Part shown: positions 40,706-49,842 of the stretch, piece after piece
Position numbering within the stretch: the stretch's first letter is position 1
Layout of the letters: every line of letters starts with the position of its first letter
Source of the DNA: JBBQXY01 sp051004815
GTDB lineage: Bacteria; Chloroflexota; Ktedonobacteria; Ktedonobacterales; Ktedonobacteraceae
Assembly (NCBI GenBank): GCA_051004815.1
Contig: JBPCJY010000085.1
Location: forward strand, 1-64,000
Direction of reading: 5' to 3'
DNA: 64,000 bases
Made by a program: the position numbers and the translations under genes
The notes under the pieces: model-generated
The model's input: only the letters and a program-made list of their open reading frames with translations
Database searches by the model: none
What the model was told of the DNA's origin: nothing

Positions 40706-41761
40706 ATGACCGATATAACCAATGCAGCCAATATAAATTCCAAGGAACGAGTTGTACTTATCACTGCCCGCATTGAGCCGAAATGGCTGGATCGATTGCG
40801 TGACCAATGGCCAAACTTGCGGTTTGAGCAACGTTCCCCGCGTAAAGGTGAAGGCATTCCTGACGAGTTGTGGCGCGAAGTGGAAGTTTTGTACATGTCC
40901 TTTGCCACTGCTTTGCCATCACCTGAACAGGCTCCTAATCTGCGTTGGGTGCAGCTCTATTCCGCTGGTGCGGACTATGTTTTCAATCGTCCACTTTTCC
41001 GCACCGCTGTGACCTTTACCTCGGTCAGTGGTCTCCATGCCGTCAATATAGCGGAGTATGTTTTCACGATGCTGCTGGCATGGTTTCATCGCGTTCCCAA
41101 TTTGCTGGAATGGCAACAGCGCGGGCAATGGGCGCAGGAGTCGGTGCGCTCAACGCAACTGCTCCCAACGGAGTTGCGTGGGCAAACTATTGGCATTGTG
41201 GGATATGGCAGCATTGGGCGCGAGGTAGCGCGGTTAGCAACAGCCTTTGGCATGCGCGTGTTGGCGATGCAACGCGGCAACGATCATCGAGATAGCGGTT
41301 TCCAATTTCCAGGTATTGGCGACCCGGAAGGCACGTTGCCCGAACGCTATTACCAGCCCGAACAGTTGCATGCTATGCTTAGCGAGTGCGATGTGGTGCT
41401 CGTTGCTGTTCCCCTGACACCGCAGACGCGAGATATGTTTGATGCTTCCGCCTTCGCGGCTATGAAGCCGAACGCCTTCCTGGTGAATATTGCCCGTGGG
41501 GGTATCTGCAACGAACAGGACTTATTGCATGCCCTGCAAGAAAAACAGATCGCGGGAGCCGCCCTGGATGTTTTTCAGCAGGAGCCGCTACCGCCTGATA
41601 GCCCTTTCTGGCACCAGCCGAATGTGTTTGTCAGCCCTCATATGTCCGGTTATACACCGCACTATGACGATCGGGCCGCCACCATCTTCGCTGAAAACCT
41701 GCGCCGTTACCTCGCGGGCGAATCTCTCTTTAACGTTATCGACAAAGCAAGAGGATATTAA
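40706..41761 (+). CDS. D-2-hydroxyacid dehydrogenase family protein
   Basis: 351 residues. The NAD(P) site is GIVGYGSIGREVARLATAFG, and catalytic Arg, Glu and His are present in LVNIARGGICNEQDLL, AALDVFQQEPLPPDSPFW and SPHMSGYTPHYDDRA. The N-terminal substrate domain (LYSAGADYVFNRPLF) resembles glyoxylate/hydroxypyruvate reductase-type members. The NAD(P) preference is not clear. It ends at a strong bidirectional terminator. Confidence 0.92.
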   Translation: MTDITNAANINSKERVVLITARIEPKWLDRLRDQWPNLRFEQRSPRKGEGIPDELWREVEVLYMSFATALPSPEQAPNLRWVQLYSAGADYVFNRPLFRTAVTFTSVSGLHAVNIAEYVFTMLLAWFHRVPNLLEWQQRGQWAQESVRSTQLLPTELRGQTIGIVGYGSIGREVARLATAFGMRVLAMQRGNDHRDSGFQFPGIGDPEGTLPERYYQPEQLHAMLSECDVVLVAVPLTPQTRDMFDASAFAAMKPNAFLVNIARGGICNEQDLLHALQEKQIAGAALDVFQQEPLPPDSPFWHQPNVFVSPHMSGYTPHYDDRAATIFAENLRRYLAGESLFNVIDKARGY

Positions 41762-41764
41762 ATT

Positions 41765-41830
41765 AAAACGTATGCGGCAACCTGCTCGACACCCATAAGT
41801 GCGTCGAGCAGGTTGCCGCATACGTTTTTT
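41765..41830. terminator. Bidirectional intrinsic terminator
   Basis: Perfect 26-bp stem, 41765-41790 with 41803-41828, loop of 12 nt, A-run on the left and T-run on the right. It serves the dehydrogenase gene on the plus strand and the Rpn-like gene on the minus strand. Confidence 0.95.
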
Positions 41831-41831
41831 G

Positions 41832-42455
41832 TTAGTGAGGGTTTTGCTTGCTGTTGTCTACAGCAAGCAGAGCCTGGCGGGCCTTGTCCTCCGTTTGTGC
41901 CACGCTGACTTTCACAATTAAGCGGCGCAAAACGTCGGCATCACTCATGGCATCCACAGTTTGCTGCGCCAACGCGGTCAACGCTGGAAAGCGATATTGC
42001 ACAATTTCTAACAGAGTTAAACGCTGTGCCTGAAGGCTCTCTTGCCTCCCCTTTTCAACCCCCTCTTGCCTCCCCTTTTCAACCCCCTCTTGCCTCCCTT
42101 TTTCGAGTCCTTCTTGTATGAGTTCTTGGTAGACCCAAGAATCACGGAATAGATGGTTGTCTAACATGGAAAACCTCCTCTTGAGCCAATTGCGGTCGGC
42201 TGCTTTTTTAAAGACCAGTGATGCCAGGGTATAGGTAACGGCTAATAATTCGTGTGCGGATGGACTGTTATCCGCCTCAATTTGCTGAATAATCTCTTCC
42301 ACGACTTCTGGTCGCTTGCCATCTTTGGCAAGGACCATTAAAGGAAATATCCTTTTCTGTCGCCAAAAGCGGAAACTTTTTGGGGAAATGTGCGAAAATT
42401 GGTACAAATAGGTCAAGTGACAGCTGTAGGCGTTTGAACTTTTCGCTATACTCAT
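41832..42455 (-). pseudogene. N-terminally truncated Rpn/YhgA-like protein
   Basis: 207 codons are open. From about residue 37 the sequence matches the C-terminal half of Rpn (PD-(D/E)XK transposase-like) proteins: FPLMVLAKDGKRPEVVEEI, LASLVFKKAADRNWLKRRFSML, then the helical tail. The nuclease half that should precede it, with its catalytic Asp/Glu, is missing, and the first ~36 residues look only partly homologous. Three 24-bp tandem units at 42041-42112 encode EKGRQEGV repeats. Probably an inactive remnant. Confidence 0.65.
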
Positions 42456-42554
42456 ACGTAAGAGGATAGTAGGGGATGCTTCCCTGGTTTTATGGTAAAC
42501 TTGTAGTAGTGTGGCTTATACGGTACGTTTGGATACAAAGGGATAGAAGTTCAC

Positions 42555-43952
42555 ATGCCGACAACTGTCACAGAACAACAACCTGGTCCACCTCCACAGG
42601 CGGCCCCAGAATCCGCCAGTTTTCGGCGTGTGCTGAAGAATCGCAATTTTGTGCTTTTGTGGTTGGCACAGCTTATTTCGCTGACCATCATGAATGCGGC
42701 GAATTTCGGTATCATCGTGTTGGTGAACGACACTACCCACTCGGTGTTACTGGCGGGCCTTGCCATTATCGCCTTCACTTTGCCGGCCCTACCATTCAGC
42801 GCGGTGGCGGGCGTGGCCGTTGATCGTCTCTCCAAGCGCAAGGTATTGTGGATCAGCAATGTCTTGCGAGCGGTTACTATGTTTCTTATCGTGGTCTCTT
42901 TATTATCTAGTCGCAATACGCTGTGGCCGCTCTTCGTGCTTACCTTTATGGCCTCGTTGATTGGGCAATTCTTCACGCCCGCGGAAGGAGCCGCTATCCC
43001 ACTGCTGGTGGGGGAGCGCGAACTGATGCCAGCCCTCTCGCTGTTCAATATCACTATGACGCTGTCACAGGCCATAGGTTTCTTGATTTTAGGGAGTATC
43101 GTGTCGCGGATATTTCCACCTTTTACACTGCACTTGCTTGGTCTTACGCTCAACGTTCATTCGATTGATATGCTTTTTGTGCTGGTGGCCTTTTTCTACC
43201 TTGTCTGTGCCGCGCTCATTTTCTTTATCCCAACGACTGCTTTTCATGAGCATCTTCTGTCTAAACGTGTCAAGAATGCGGGTGAGGAAGCATCGAAGGC
43301 GATGGAGGCTTTGTGGCATGAGATCGTGGAGGGGTGGCGGTTTGTGCGCAGTGATCGCCTGTTATTCTTCTCAGTGATCCAGCTTTCTGTGGTGGGCAAC
43401 ATCATGCTACTGATTGGTGAATTGGCAGGGCCATTTGTGCAGCAGGTACTACGCCGACCGGCTGCAGATATGTCCATCATTCTTGCACCGGCGGCTGTTG
43501 GTCTGGTTGGTGCCTCCCTCTTCATGACGCGCATAACCGAACGGGTTGGCAAGATTCGCCTGACGACGATAGGGTTTATCACGCTGGCGGTGGGTTTTCT
43601 CCTGCTGCCGGGTTCGCAGGGATTGGCGTGGTATCTCTATCATGCGCAAGGTGCATCTTCGCCATTGCTCCTGGTGACAACTATTGTGCTTGTCTTTGTC
43701 CTGGGTATAGCGATGGCCTGTGTCAATATTCCCACGCAGACGATGATGCAGGAGCACTCACCGGAGGCAGTGCGCGGTCGCGTCTTCTCTTTGCAGATCA
43801 TGATCTATAACTCCGGCTCGATCCCTATTCTGCTTTTCGCCGGCATCTTTGCGCAATTTATTGGCTTTAACTGGCTCATCTGCCTGATTTCGCTCAGCAT
43901 GTTGCTCTTCTGCTTTTGGGGAGTGCGCTATATTAAGCGCACAAAAGTGTGA
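42555..43952 (+). CDS. MFS transporter
   Basis: 465 residues, about twelve hydrophobic segments after a Pro/Gln-rich start. Loop 2-3 AGVAVDRLSKRKVLWISN is the MFS signature; later EAVRGRVFSLQIMIYNSG mirrors it. The central loop (HLLSKRVKNAGEEASKAMEAL) is charged. This is the MFS_3 branch common in Ktedonobacteria and similar in layout to the one at 28291-29547, but only distantly alike in sequence. Substrate unknown. Confidence 0.87.
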   Translation: MPTTVTEQQPGPPPQAAPESASFRRVLKNRNFVLLWLAQLISLTIMNAANFGIIVLVNDTTHSVLLAGLAIIAFTLPALPFSAVAGVAVDRLSKRKVLWISNVLRAVTMFLIVVSLLSSRNTLWPLFVLTFMASLIGQFFTPAEGAAIPLLVGERELMPALSLFNITMTLSQAIGFLILGSIVSRIFPPFTLHLLGLTLNVHSIDMLFVLVAFFYLVCAALIFFIPTTAFHEHLLSKRVKNAGEEASKAMEALWHEIVEGWRFVRSDRLLFFSVIQLSVVGNIMLLIGELAGPFVQQVLRRPAADMSIILAPAAVGLVGASLFMTRITERVGKIRLTTIGFITLAVGFLLLPGSQGLAWYLYHAQGASSPLLLVTTIVLVFVLGIAMACVNIPTQTMMQEHSPEAVRGRVFSLQIMIYNSGSIPILLFAGIFAQFIGFNWLICLISLSMLLFCFWGVRYIKRTKV

Positions 43953-44099
43953 GGTTTGCGTATCGATAGCTACAATTTCACTAGTATTACAAATATATAA
44001 ACTCTTTTGTTACAACTCATCTTCCTACAACGTCTATGCATGTAGAGAATAGCCTCATCTAATCATACTGGAATATTACCAGGAAGGACACGAACGCAT

Positions 44100-44612
44100 A
44101 TGACCGGACTTAGCTATATAGATATTCTTTTTCTTGTAACGGTCGCCTTATTGGTTTTTAATGGTTTCAGCAATGGGGCAGTCACCAGCCTCATAAACCT
44201 GATCAGTATTCCTGTAGGTTTTGCCGTTGCCTACTTGTTTGGTCCTCGTTTTACTGTGCTTTTGGCTGCCAATGGCCTTGCCGCTACTCCACTCATCGCG
44301 TATATCGTCTTGTTCGGCGGTACTGTCTTGATCCTCCATATCATAGGGAGCATTTTTCGCGGTGTTGTCCAGAAGATACCGTTGATTGGCATGGGTAACA
44401 GGTTGCTTGGTGCCTTGATTGGCTTTGTTGAGGCCTGGTTGATCTGGGTAGTGCTCCTGCTGGTACTGCACAACTTCCTGCAGAATATGCCGGATGGTGT
44501 AACCGTTTCCCAGTTTAACAGTTGGCAGCAATTTTATAATGATGCTTGGACCAATAGTCTGTTTGCGCACGTCAACAGCTTTATTGTGGCGCGTTTGCCT
44601 ATTCACCAATAG
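44100..44612 (+). CDS. CvpA family membrane protein
   Basis: 170 residues, AGGAAGGA before ATG. Four transmembrane helices with the CvpA pattern IDILFLVTVALLVFNGFSNGAVTSLINLISIPVGFAVAY at the start and RLLGALIGFVEAWLIWVVLLLVL in the second half. CvpA-type proteins are linked to colicin V production and envelope stress; the molecular role is unclear. It precedes hflX on the same strand. Confidence 0.9.
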   Translation: MTGLSYIDILFLVTVALLVFNGFSNGAVTSLINLISIPVGFAVAYLFGPRFTVLLAANGLAATPLIAYIVLFGGTVLILHIIGSIFRGVVQKIPLIGMGNRLLGALIGFVEAWLIWVVLLLVLHNFLQNMPDGVTVSQFNSWQQFYNDAWTNSLFAHVNSFIVARLPIHQ

Positions 44613-44677
44613 GGCATACTTGGAACTCACAGAGATAGAGCAAAACCTTGCGTTCCCTTTCATAGATGCTACAATAC

Positions 44678-44707
44678 TTGTAGACATACATGTTGGTTAG
44701 CTATAAT
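44678..44707 (+). promoter_or_regulatory. Promoter of hflX
   Basis: TTGTAG (44678-44683), 18-bp spacer, perfect TATAAT (44702-44707). Transcription would start about 44714, only 2 bp before the GTG at 44716, so the mRNA may be nearly leaderless. Confidence 0.55.
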
Positions 44708-44715
44708 CTGAACAG

Positions 44716-46053
44716 GTGGAGGGACGAATTACGGCAAAGCAAGATCGTACTATCGAAACGGGAGCACATGGTGGGCCGGAACATGCCTACCTGGTCGCGG
44801 TTGACACTGATAAGCCGGACGACTTATGGAGTGTGGAAGATTCGTTGAGTGAACTGGGGGCGTTGGCGCGTACTGCCGGTGCTGATGTTGTTGGTTCTTT
44901 GATTCAACGGTTGCATCATCCCGACGTGGCGACCTACCTTGGCAGAGGGCGAGCGCAAGAACTGAGCGATCTGGAGAAGCAACATGGTTTTGACCTGGTG
45001 ATCTTTGATGATGAACTTTCCCCTTCGCAGCAGCGTAACCTCGAAAAGCTATTGGGTACACGAGTGATTGATCGCACTGCCCTGATCCTCGACATTTTCG
45101 CACAGCACGCGCATACCCGTGAGGGGCGTTTACAGGTCGAGTTGGCACAGTTGGAATATCGCTTGCCGCGCTTGTCGGGTCGCGGAGTGGAATTCTCGCG
45201 TCAGGCGGGTGGTTCGCGTAGTGCCGGAGCGGCTGGTGTAGGTGGCGCGATTGGTGTGCGTGGTCCTGGTGAAACAAAGCTGGAGATTGACCGTCGCCGC
45301 GTGCGGAGCCGCATCTCTGAGTTGCGAGAAGATATCGAAGGTGTACGCGAGCAACGACAGCTTCATCGGCAACAACGTGCTGCCCAGGCTATCCCTGTTG
45401 TTGCTGTTGTTGGCTACACCAATGCAGGCAAGTCAACCCTGTTCAACGCGTTGACCGAGGCGGATGTGTTGGCGGAGAATGCGCTGTTTGCCACGCTTGA
45501 CCCGATTACGCGCCATGTGGTGTTGCCCAGTAGCCAGGAAACACTGTTTACCGATACGGTGGGCTTTATTCAGAAGCTGCCTACCAAGTTGATTGCTGCT
45601 TTCCGGGCCACGCTTGAAGAGGTCATTGATGCCGACCTGTTGCTTGAGGTCGTCGATGTGAGCCATGAAAATGCCATTGAGCAGAGCGAGACGGTCAACG
45701 ATGTTTTGCGTGATCTGCATGCCAATGATAAGCCGCGTGTCACTGCCCTGAATAAAATCGATCTCCTCGATGATCCGACGGAGGTGGATGTCAGTCTCTA
45801 CCCCAATGGCGTGCCTGTTTCCGCTTTGCAGCGGATAGGGCTGGATGCCTTACGCGAGAAAGTGGCCCAGGTGCTGGCCGACAGCATGGAGGTGGTGCAG
45901 GTGGTGATTCCCTATGCCAAAAGCGATCTGGTAGAACTTTTTCATCGTCGTGGGTATGTCGATGAGGAGGAGCATCGAGAGGATGGTACCTTCGTCGCTG
46001 GTCGTATTCCGCGTTCGTTACTGGGCTATTACAGGCGATACCTGGATTTCTAG
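44716..46053 (+). CDS. hflX: Ribosome-associated GTPase HflX
   Basis: 445 residues. The N-terminal domain (LGRGRAQELSDLEKQHGFDLVIFDDELSPSQQRNLE) and coiled linker with GPGETKLEIDRRRVRSRI are typical. The G domain carries GYTNAGKST (G1), DTVGFIQKLP (G3) and NKIDL (G4). HflX splits stalled or hibernating ribosomes under heat or antibiotic stress. The start is uncertain: GTG 44716 lies close to the predicted transcription start, and GGAGGG follows it, so a start slightly downstream is possible. Confidence 0.94.
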   Translation: MEGRITAKQDRTIETGAHGGPEHAYLVAVDTDKPDDLWSVEDSLSELGALARTAGADVVGSLIQRLHHPDVATYLGRGRAQELSDLEKQHGFDLVIFDDELSPSQQRNLEKLLGTRVIDRTALILDIFAQHAHTREGRLQVELAQLEYRLPRLSGRGVEFSRQAGGSRSAGAAGVGGAIGVRGPGETKLEIDRRRVRSRISELREDIEGVREQRQLHRQQRAAQAIPVVAVVGYTNAGKSTLFNALTEADVLAENALFATLDPITRHVVLPSSQETLFTDTVGFIQKLPTKLIAAFRATLEEVIDADLLLEVVDVSHENAIEQSETVNDVLRDLHANDKPRVTALNKIDLLDDPTEVDVSLYPNGVPVSALQRIGLDALREKVAQVLADSMEVVQVVIPYAKSDLVELFHRRGYVDEEEHREDGTFVAGRIPRSLLGYYRRYLDF

Positions 46054-46168
46054 GACAAGAGCAAAGGGTGTTTGGGCAGGCGTGCTATCCCGCTTGTGTA
46101 CTTGTAGTGGATGTGCTATCCTCGATATAATCATGAACCGCAGATAGCAAGGAAAGAGGTAGCAGTCA

Positions 46169-47896
46169 ATGACAGAACGCAGGCAGCAGGGATGGCATGT
46201 GCCATTGCGTGTCCGTTTTCGCTCTCCCACGGAGCAGGTGCAGTGGGAGCGTGAGCATGGCTCGCTCCTACAACGAGACGACCAACCATTGCCCTCCCCT
46301 TTAACGGGTGTTCCGTTTGATAATAATGTTGTGCAACACGCACGGCAGATCAAAGAATTGATACGATTGGGCAATATTTTGCGTGCGGAGCTAGGTCTGG
46401 CGGAAGTGTTGCAGCAAATAGTGGCTTCTACCAGCATTTGTACAGGCTTTCGTATACTCGTTGTTAACTTGATTGAGGAGGGCAGTGAGGTGCTGGCTCC
46501 TCTTGCCTTTGCTGGTATGTCGGAAGAGAATCAACGCGTGTTACGTGAGGTGCGGCTAACTGCTGAGCAAGTGCTACGGCTCATGCGACCTGAATTCCGT
46601 ATCAGTCAGAGCTATTTTATTTCGCATGAATATGTTGATGATTTCTCGGATATCGTCTCGGTCATCAACAAGACGGTGGACGATTATGAGCCGGGTGGAT
46701 GGCATCCCGATGACGCTTTGATTATGCCTCTGTATAGTCCGCGTAAGAAAAAGTTGCTTGGCTTCCTCTCATTGGATGATCCAGAAGATGGCAAGATACC
46801 GACGTTGGAGAGTATCGAGGTGGCGGAGTTGTTCGCGAACCAGGTGGCGATAGCGATAGATAATGCGCGGATTTTCCAGGAGCGAGAGAGCGAGCATCGT
46901 GCGCTCGAGGAGGGCATTGCGCTGCTGCGCGATGATCTGGAACAGATTCGACGTGGGGATCTGAGGGTGCGCGTCCGTTCTGCGCACGAGAAGTTGCAGC
47001 CTATCTGCGATGCTGTTAACGTCATGGTGGAAGAGATGAGCGGCGTACTGGGCAATGTGCAAAAGGTTACGAGCGTAGTCGATGAATTGACGCGTGATGT
47101 GCAGCATAGTTCAGATTTGCTAGTGCATGATGCCAGTCAACAAGAGCGACAGGTGCAGCACATCTCACACGCTATTGATGAAATAGCCAATACGATGAAC
47201 CGCCTCTCGGAGAGTGCCAGTGAGCTCTCACGGATCGCGGTTGAGGCGATGGATGTGACTATGGATGGTCAAAGTGCGGTGGATCGTGCGGTGGATGGCA
47301 TGAGCCAGGTACGTGAAGCGTCCATGTTATCGGCTCGTATCATGAAGCGGTTGGGTGAGAGTGGGCAGGAAATCAATGAGACTATAGCGGTAATTACCGA
47401 TTTAACGATGCGTATGAACATGGTGGCCCTTAACGCAGCCATTGAGGCCACACGAGCGGGTGAGCATGGACAAGGATTCGCGTTGATTGCGCAAGAAATT
47501 CGCACGCTGGCTGTGCATGGAGCGGACGCTGCCCGCAAAGTCTCCTCGCACATCCGCTCTATCCAGCGTGAGACGACGGCGATCTCCAAAAGCGTGGAGC
47601 AAAATACGCAGGAGGCGGTTAAACAGACCGAACTGGTCACGCAAACAGGGGTGGCGTTAGATGCGATCAGTATTGTCACGGAACAAATGGCCGGGCTTGT
47701 GCAGGGTATTTGTAGCGCAGCCGATAATCAAGCCCAGAGTTCACAACTGGCGGTCAGTGCCGTGGAGCACATTTCACAGACGACCACGGAGATCAACCAG
47801 CATATGAAGCACATGCAACAAGCTCTGCACCAATTGGCCGATTTGACCAACTCGCTGCGTTCACGCCTCGCCGTGTTCCGTATCGCTGAGCGGTAG
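46169..47896 (+). CDS. Soluble GAF-HAMP-methyl-accepting chemotaxis-type protein
   Basis: 575 residues, no transmembrane segment. A GAF domain covers about 52-240 (LAEVLQQIVASTSICTGFRI ... LGFLSLDDPEDGKIPT ... ANQVAIAIDNARIF). A HAMP-like stretch at about 255-305 follows (IRRGDLRVRVRSAHEKLQPI), then a long coiled coil with the conserved receptor tip NAAIEATRAGEHGQGFALIAQEIRTLA. Such proteins normally talk to CheA/CheW, but none is seen here, so it may act in another signalling path. AAAGAGG precedes the ATG. It ends 2 bp before the GNAT gene. Confidence 0.9.
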   Translation: MTERRQQGWHVPLRVRFRSPTEQVQWEREHGSLLQRDDQPLPSPLTGVPFDNNVVQHARQIKELIRLGNILRAELGLAEVLQQIVASTSICTGFRILVVNLIEEGSEVLAPLAFAGMSEENQRVLREVRLTAEQVLRLMRPEFRISQSYFISHEYVDDFSDIVSVINKTVDDYEPGGWHPDDALIMPLYSPRKKKLLGFLSLDDPEDGKIPTLESIEVAELFANQVAIAIDNARIFQERESEHRALEEGIALLRDDLEQIRRGDLRVRVRSAHEKLQPICDAVNVMVEEMSGVLGNVQKVTSVVDELTRDVQHSSDLLVHDASQQERQVQHISHAIDEIANTMNRLSESASELSRIAVEAMDVTMDGQSAVDRAVDGMSQVREASMLSARIMKRLGESGQEINETIAVITDLTMRMNMVALNAAIEATRAGEHGQGFALIAQEIRTLAVHGADAARKVSSHIRSIQRETTAISKSVEQNTQEAVKQTELVTQTGVALDAISIVTEQMAGLVQGICSAADNQAQSSQLAVSAVEHISQTTTEINQHMKHMQQALHQLADLTNSLRSRLAVFRIAER

Positions 47897-47898
47897 CC

Positions 47899-48879
47899 AT
47901 GATGAAAGAGAGGCACTTACCTACTCTGCCGGGCATTACTTTTCGTTCAGGACGTGGCGCAGAAGATGCCGACCCATACGTTACCGTAATGGAGGCTTGT
48001 CGGCACGTTGATCAGATTGATCCATTCTCTACGTTAGAAAGTATACCCACTGTAGAGGAGATGGCGGAATATCTTGCCAAACTTGATCCGCAGAACATAT
48101 TGGTGGCAACCGCACATGAGCACATGATCGCCTTTGTACGTGTTCGTTGGTGGGAAGAGGGAGATGGCACCTGGCTCTATCTGCATGTGGGGCGGGTCTT
48201 ACCGGAATGGCGCGGACGTGGCCTTGGCACGGCCTTAGTGCATTGGGCTGAACAACGCTTGCGAACACTTGCCACTGGACATCCAACGCATGGCAAAGGC
48301 ACCTTTGGAGCGAATGCCTCAAGCACTGAGACACCCGCTACCGAACTCCTGCTGAACGAGGGCTATACCGTCTATTACACGAGTGCGCAGATGGAATGGA
48401 CTGACTTTGCGCATCTCCAAACACCTGGCTTGCCGGAATGCTTTGCGCTCCGTTCCGCTATTCCAGAACAGTATCGCCTTATCTGGGAAGCAGCCCGACG
48501 CCACTGGGCTGGTTTCACCAAGGCCAATAACGTGCCAACGGAGGAAGATTACCAGGAATTTCTTAGCCTGATTAGCCCTGATCCTGAGTTATTGAAGGTG
48601 GTCTGGCACAATGAGCAACCCATTGCTATTGTGCAAGGTAGCATAGCGCACGGTATCGGCATTATCGACGATGTTATTGTTTCCTCCGCATACAAACGGC
48701 GCGGTCTCGCGGAAGCGTTACTGACGTATGAAATGATAACTATGCGGGCGCGTGGAGTACAGCGCATACGACTCCATACCGATGCCAGCAATCGCCATGG
48801 TGCCAGGTCATTGTACGAAAAGCTGGGTTTTGGCGTGATCAAAACGTTCCCGCGCTATCGTAAGCCAATGGGGGGCTAG
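47899..48879 (+). CDS. Protein with two GNAT acetyltransferase domains
   Basis: 326 residues starting 2 bp after the previous stop, so probably coupled. The first GNAT domain has the acetyl-CoA loop VLPEWRGRGLGTALVHWAEQRL; the second has DDVIVSSAYKRRGLAEALLTYEM and the terminal GARSLYEKLGF. The tandem layout is like mycothiol synthase and related two-domain enzymes, where often only one half is active. Substrate unknown. Confidence 0.88.
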   Translation: MMKERHLPTLPGITFRSGRGAEDADPYVTVMEACRHVDQIDPFSTLESIPTVEEMAEYLAKLDPQNILVATAHEHMIAFVRVRWWEEGDGTWLYLHVGRVLPEWRGRGLGTALVHWAEQRLRTLATGHPTHGKGTFGANASSTETPATELLLNEGYTVYYTSAQMEWTDFAHLQTPGLPECFALRSAIPEQYRLIWEAARRHWAGFTKANNVPTEEDYQEFLSLISPDPELLKVVWHNEQPIAIVQGSIAHGIGIIDDVIVSSAYKRRGLAEALLTYEMITMRARGVQRIRLHTDASNRHGARSLYEKLGFGVIKTFPRYRKPMGG

Positions 48880-48969
48880 TTTCGATATCTGAATTCAATC
48901 TCAGCCTTTGCTCCTTTATTTTTGGTGTGTTATACTCTGTCATTAGAGCGAGGAAAGGACGAAACGAAC

Positions 48970-49842
48970 GTGAATAAGTTAATAGCTTTTGGCTGGTATG
49001 GTGGGAAATTCAGTCATCTGGATTGGCTTCTGCCTTTACTGCCAAAAACGACACATTTCTGTGAACCCTTTGGGGGATCGGCAGCGATCCTACTGAACAG
49101 AGAACCTTCACCTGTCGAAACCTACAATGATATCGATAGCGAAGTGGTCAACTTCTTTCGTGTGCTGCGCGAACAGAAGGAAGCCTTAATCGAGGCTATT
49201 GGGTTAACGCCGTTTTCCCGTGAAGAGTTCGAGCTTGCTATCACTCAGCCAATGCAAGACATTTCAGATGTAGAAAGAGCTCGACGTTTCTTTATACGAG
49301 CCAGACAAGTAAGAAGTGGGCTTGCGCAAACGGCAAGCTCAGGGAGATGGGCAAATTGTTTACTCACCAGTCGTGCAGGAATGGGTGGTGCTGTTTCAAG
49401 GTGGCTAGGGAGTGTTGAGGGCCTTTCAGAAATTGTACAACGGCTCTTGCGGGTTCAGATAGAAAATGCTCCTGCCATTGATGTCATCAAGCGGTATGAT
49501 AGCAAAGAAACGCTCTTTTACTGTGATCCCCCTTATCCTCATGGTTCTCGTGGTGATAGCAAGGCGTATGCGTATGAGATGACAGATGGGCAACATCGAG
49601 AATTAGCACACACTCTGCGCCATGTAAAAGGCAAAGTCGCATTATCAGGGTATCGTTGCAATTTGCTGGATGAATTGTACAGTGACTGGCACACTATTGA
49701 AGCAACGCCGAAAAATTGTCATTCCATTAAACAGCTACGCACAGAAGTGCTTTGGGTGAACTATGAAATTGAGGGGGAAATGGGGTGGCAAGTCCAACAG
49801 ACATTCTTAGATCAGCCTTTGAACAAGTCTCTAGCGATGTAA
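48970..49842 (+). CDS. DNA adenine N6-methyltransferase (D12/Dam class)
   Basis: 290 residues from GTG 48970; the frame extends to 48922, but the MTase fold starts at KLIAFGWYGGKFSHLDWLLP. Motif I is CEPFGGSAAILLN, the catalytic motif IV is DPPYPHGSRG, and the D12-class NDIDSEVVNFFRVLRE follows motif I. It methylates adenine to protect DNA. The next gene, a nuclease, overlaps it by 58 bp, forming a type II restriction-modification pair. The base composition is more AT-rich than in neighbouring genes, in line with transfer. Confidence 0.92.
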   Translation: MNKLIAFGWYGGKFSHLDWLLPLLPKTTHFCEPFGGSAAILLNREPSPVETYNDIDSEVVNFFRVLREQKEALIEAIGLTPFSREEFELAITQPMQDISDVERARRFFIRARQVRSGLAQTASSGRWANCLLTSRAGMGGAVSRWLGSVEGLSEIVQRLLRVQIENAPAIDVIKRYDSKETLFYCDPPYPHGSRGDSKAYAYEMTDGQHRELAHTLRHVKGKVALSGYRCNLLDELYSDWHTIEATPKNCHSIKQLRTEVLWVNYEIEGEMGWQVQQTFLDQPLNKSLAM

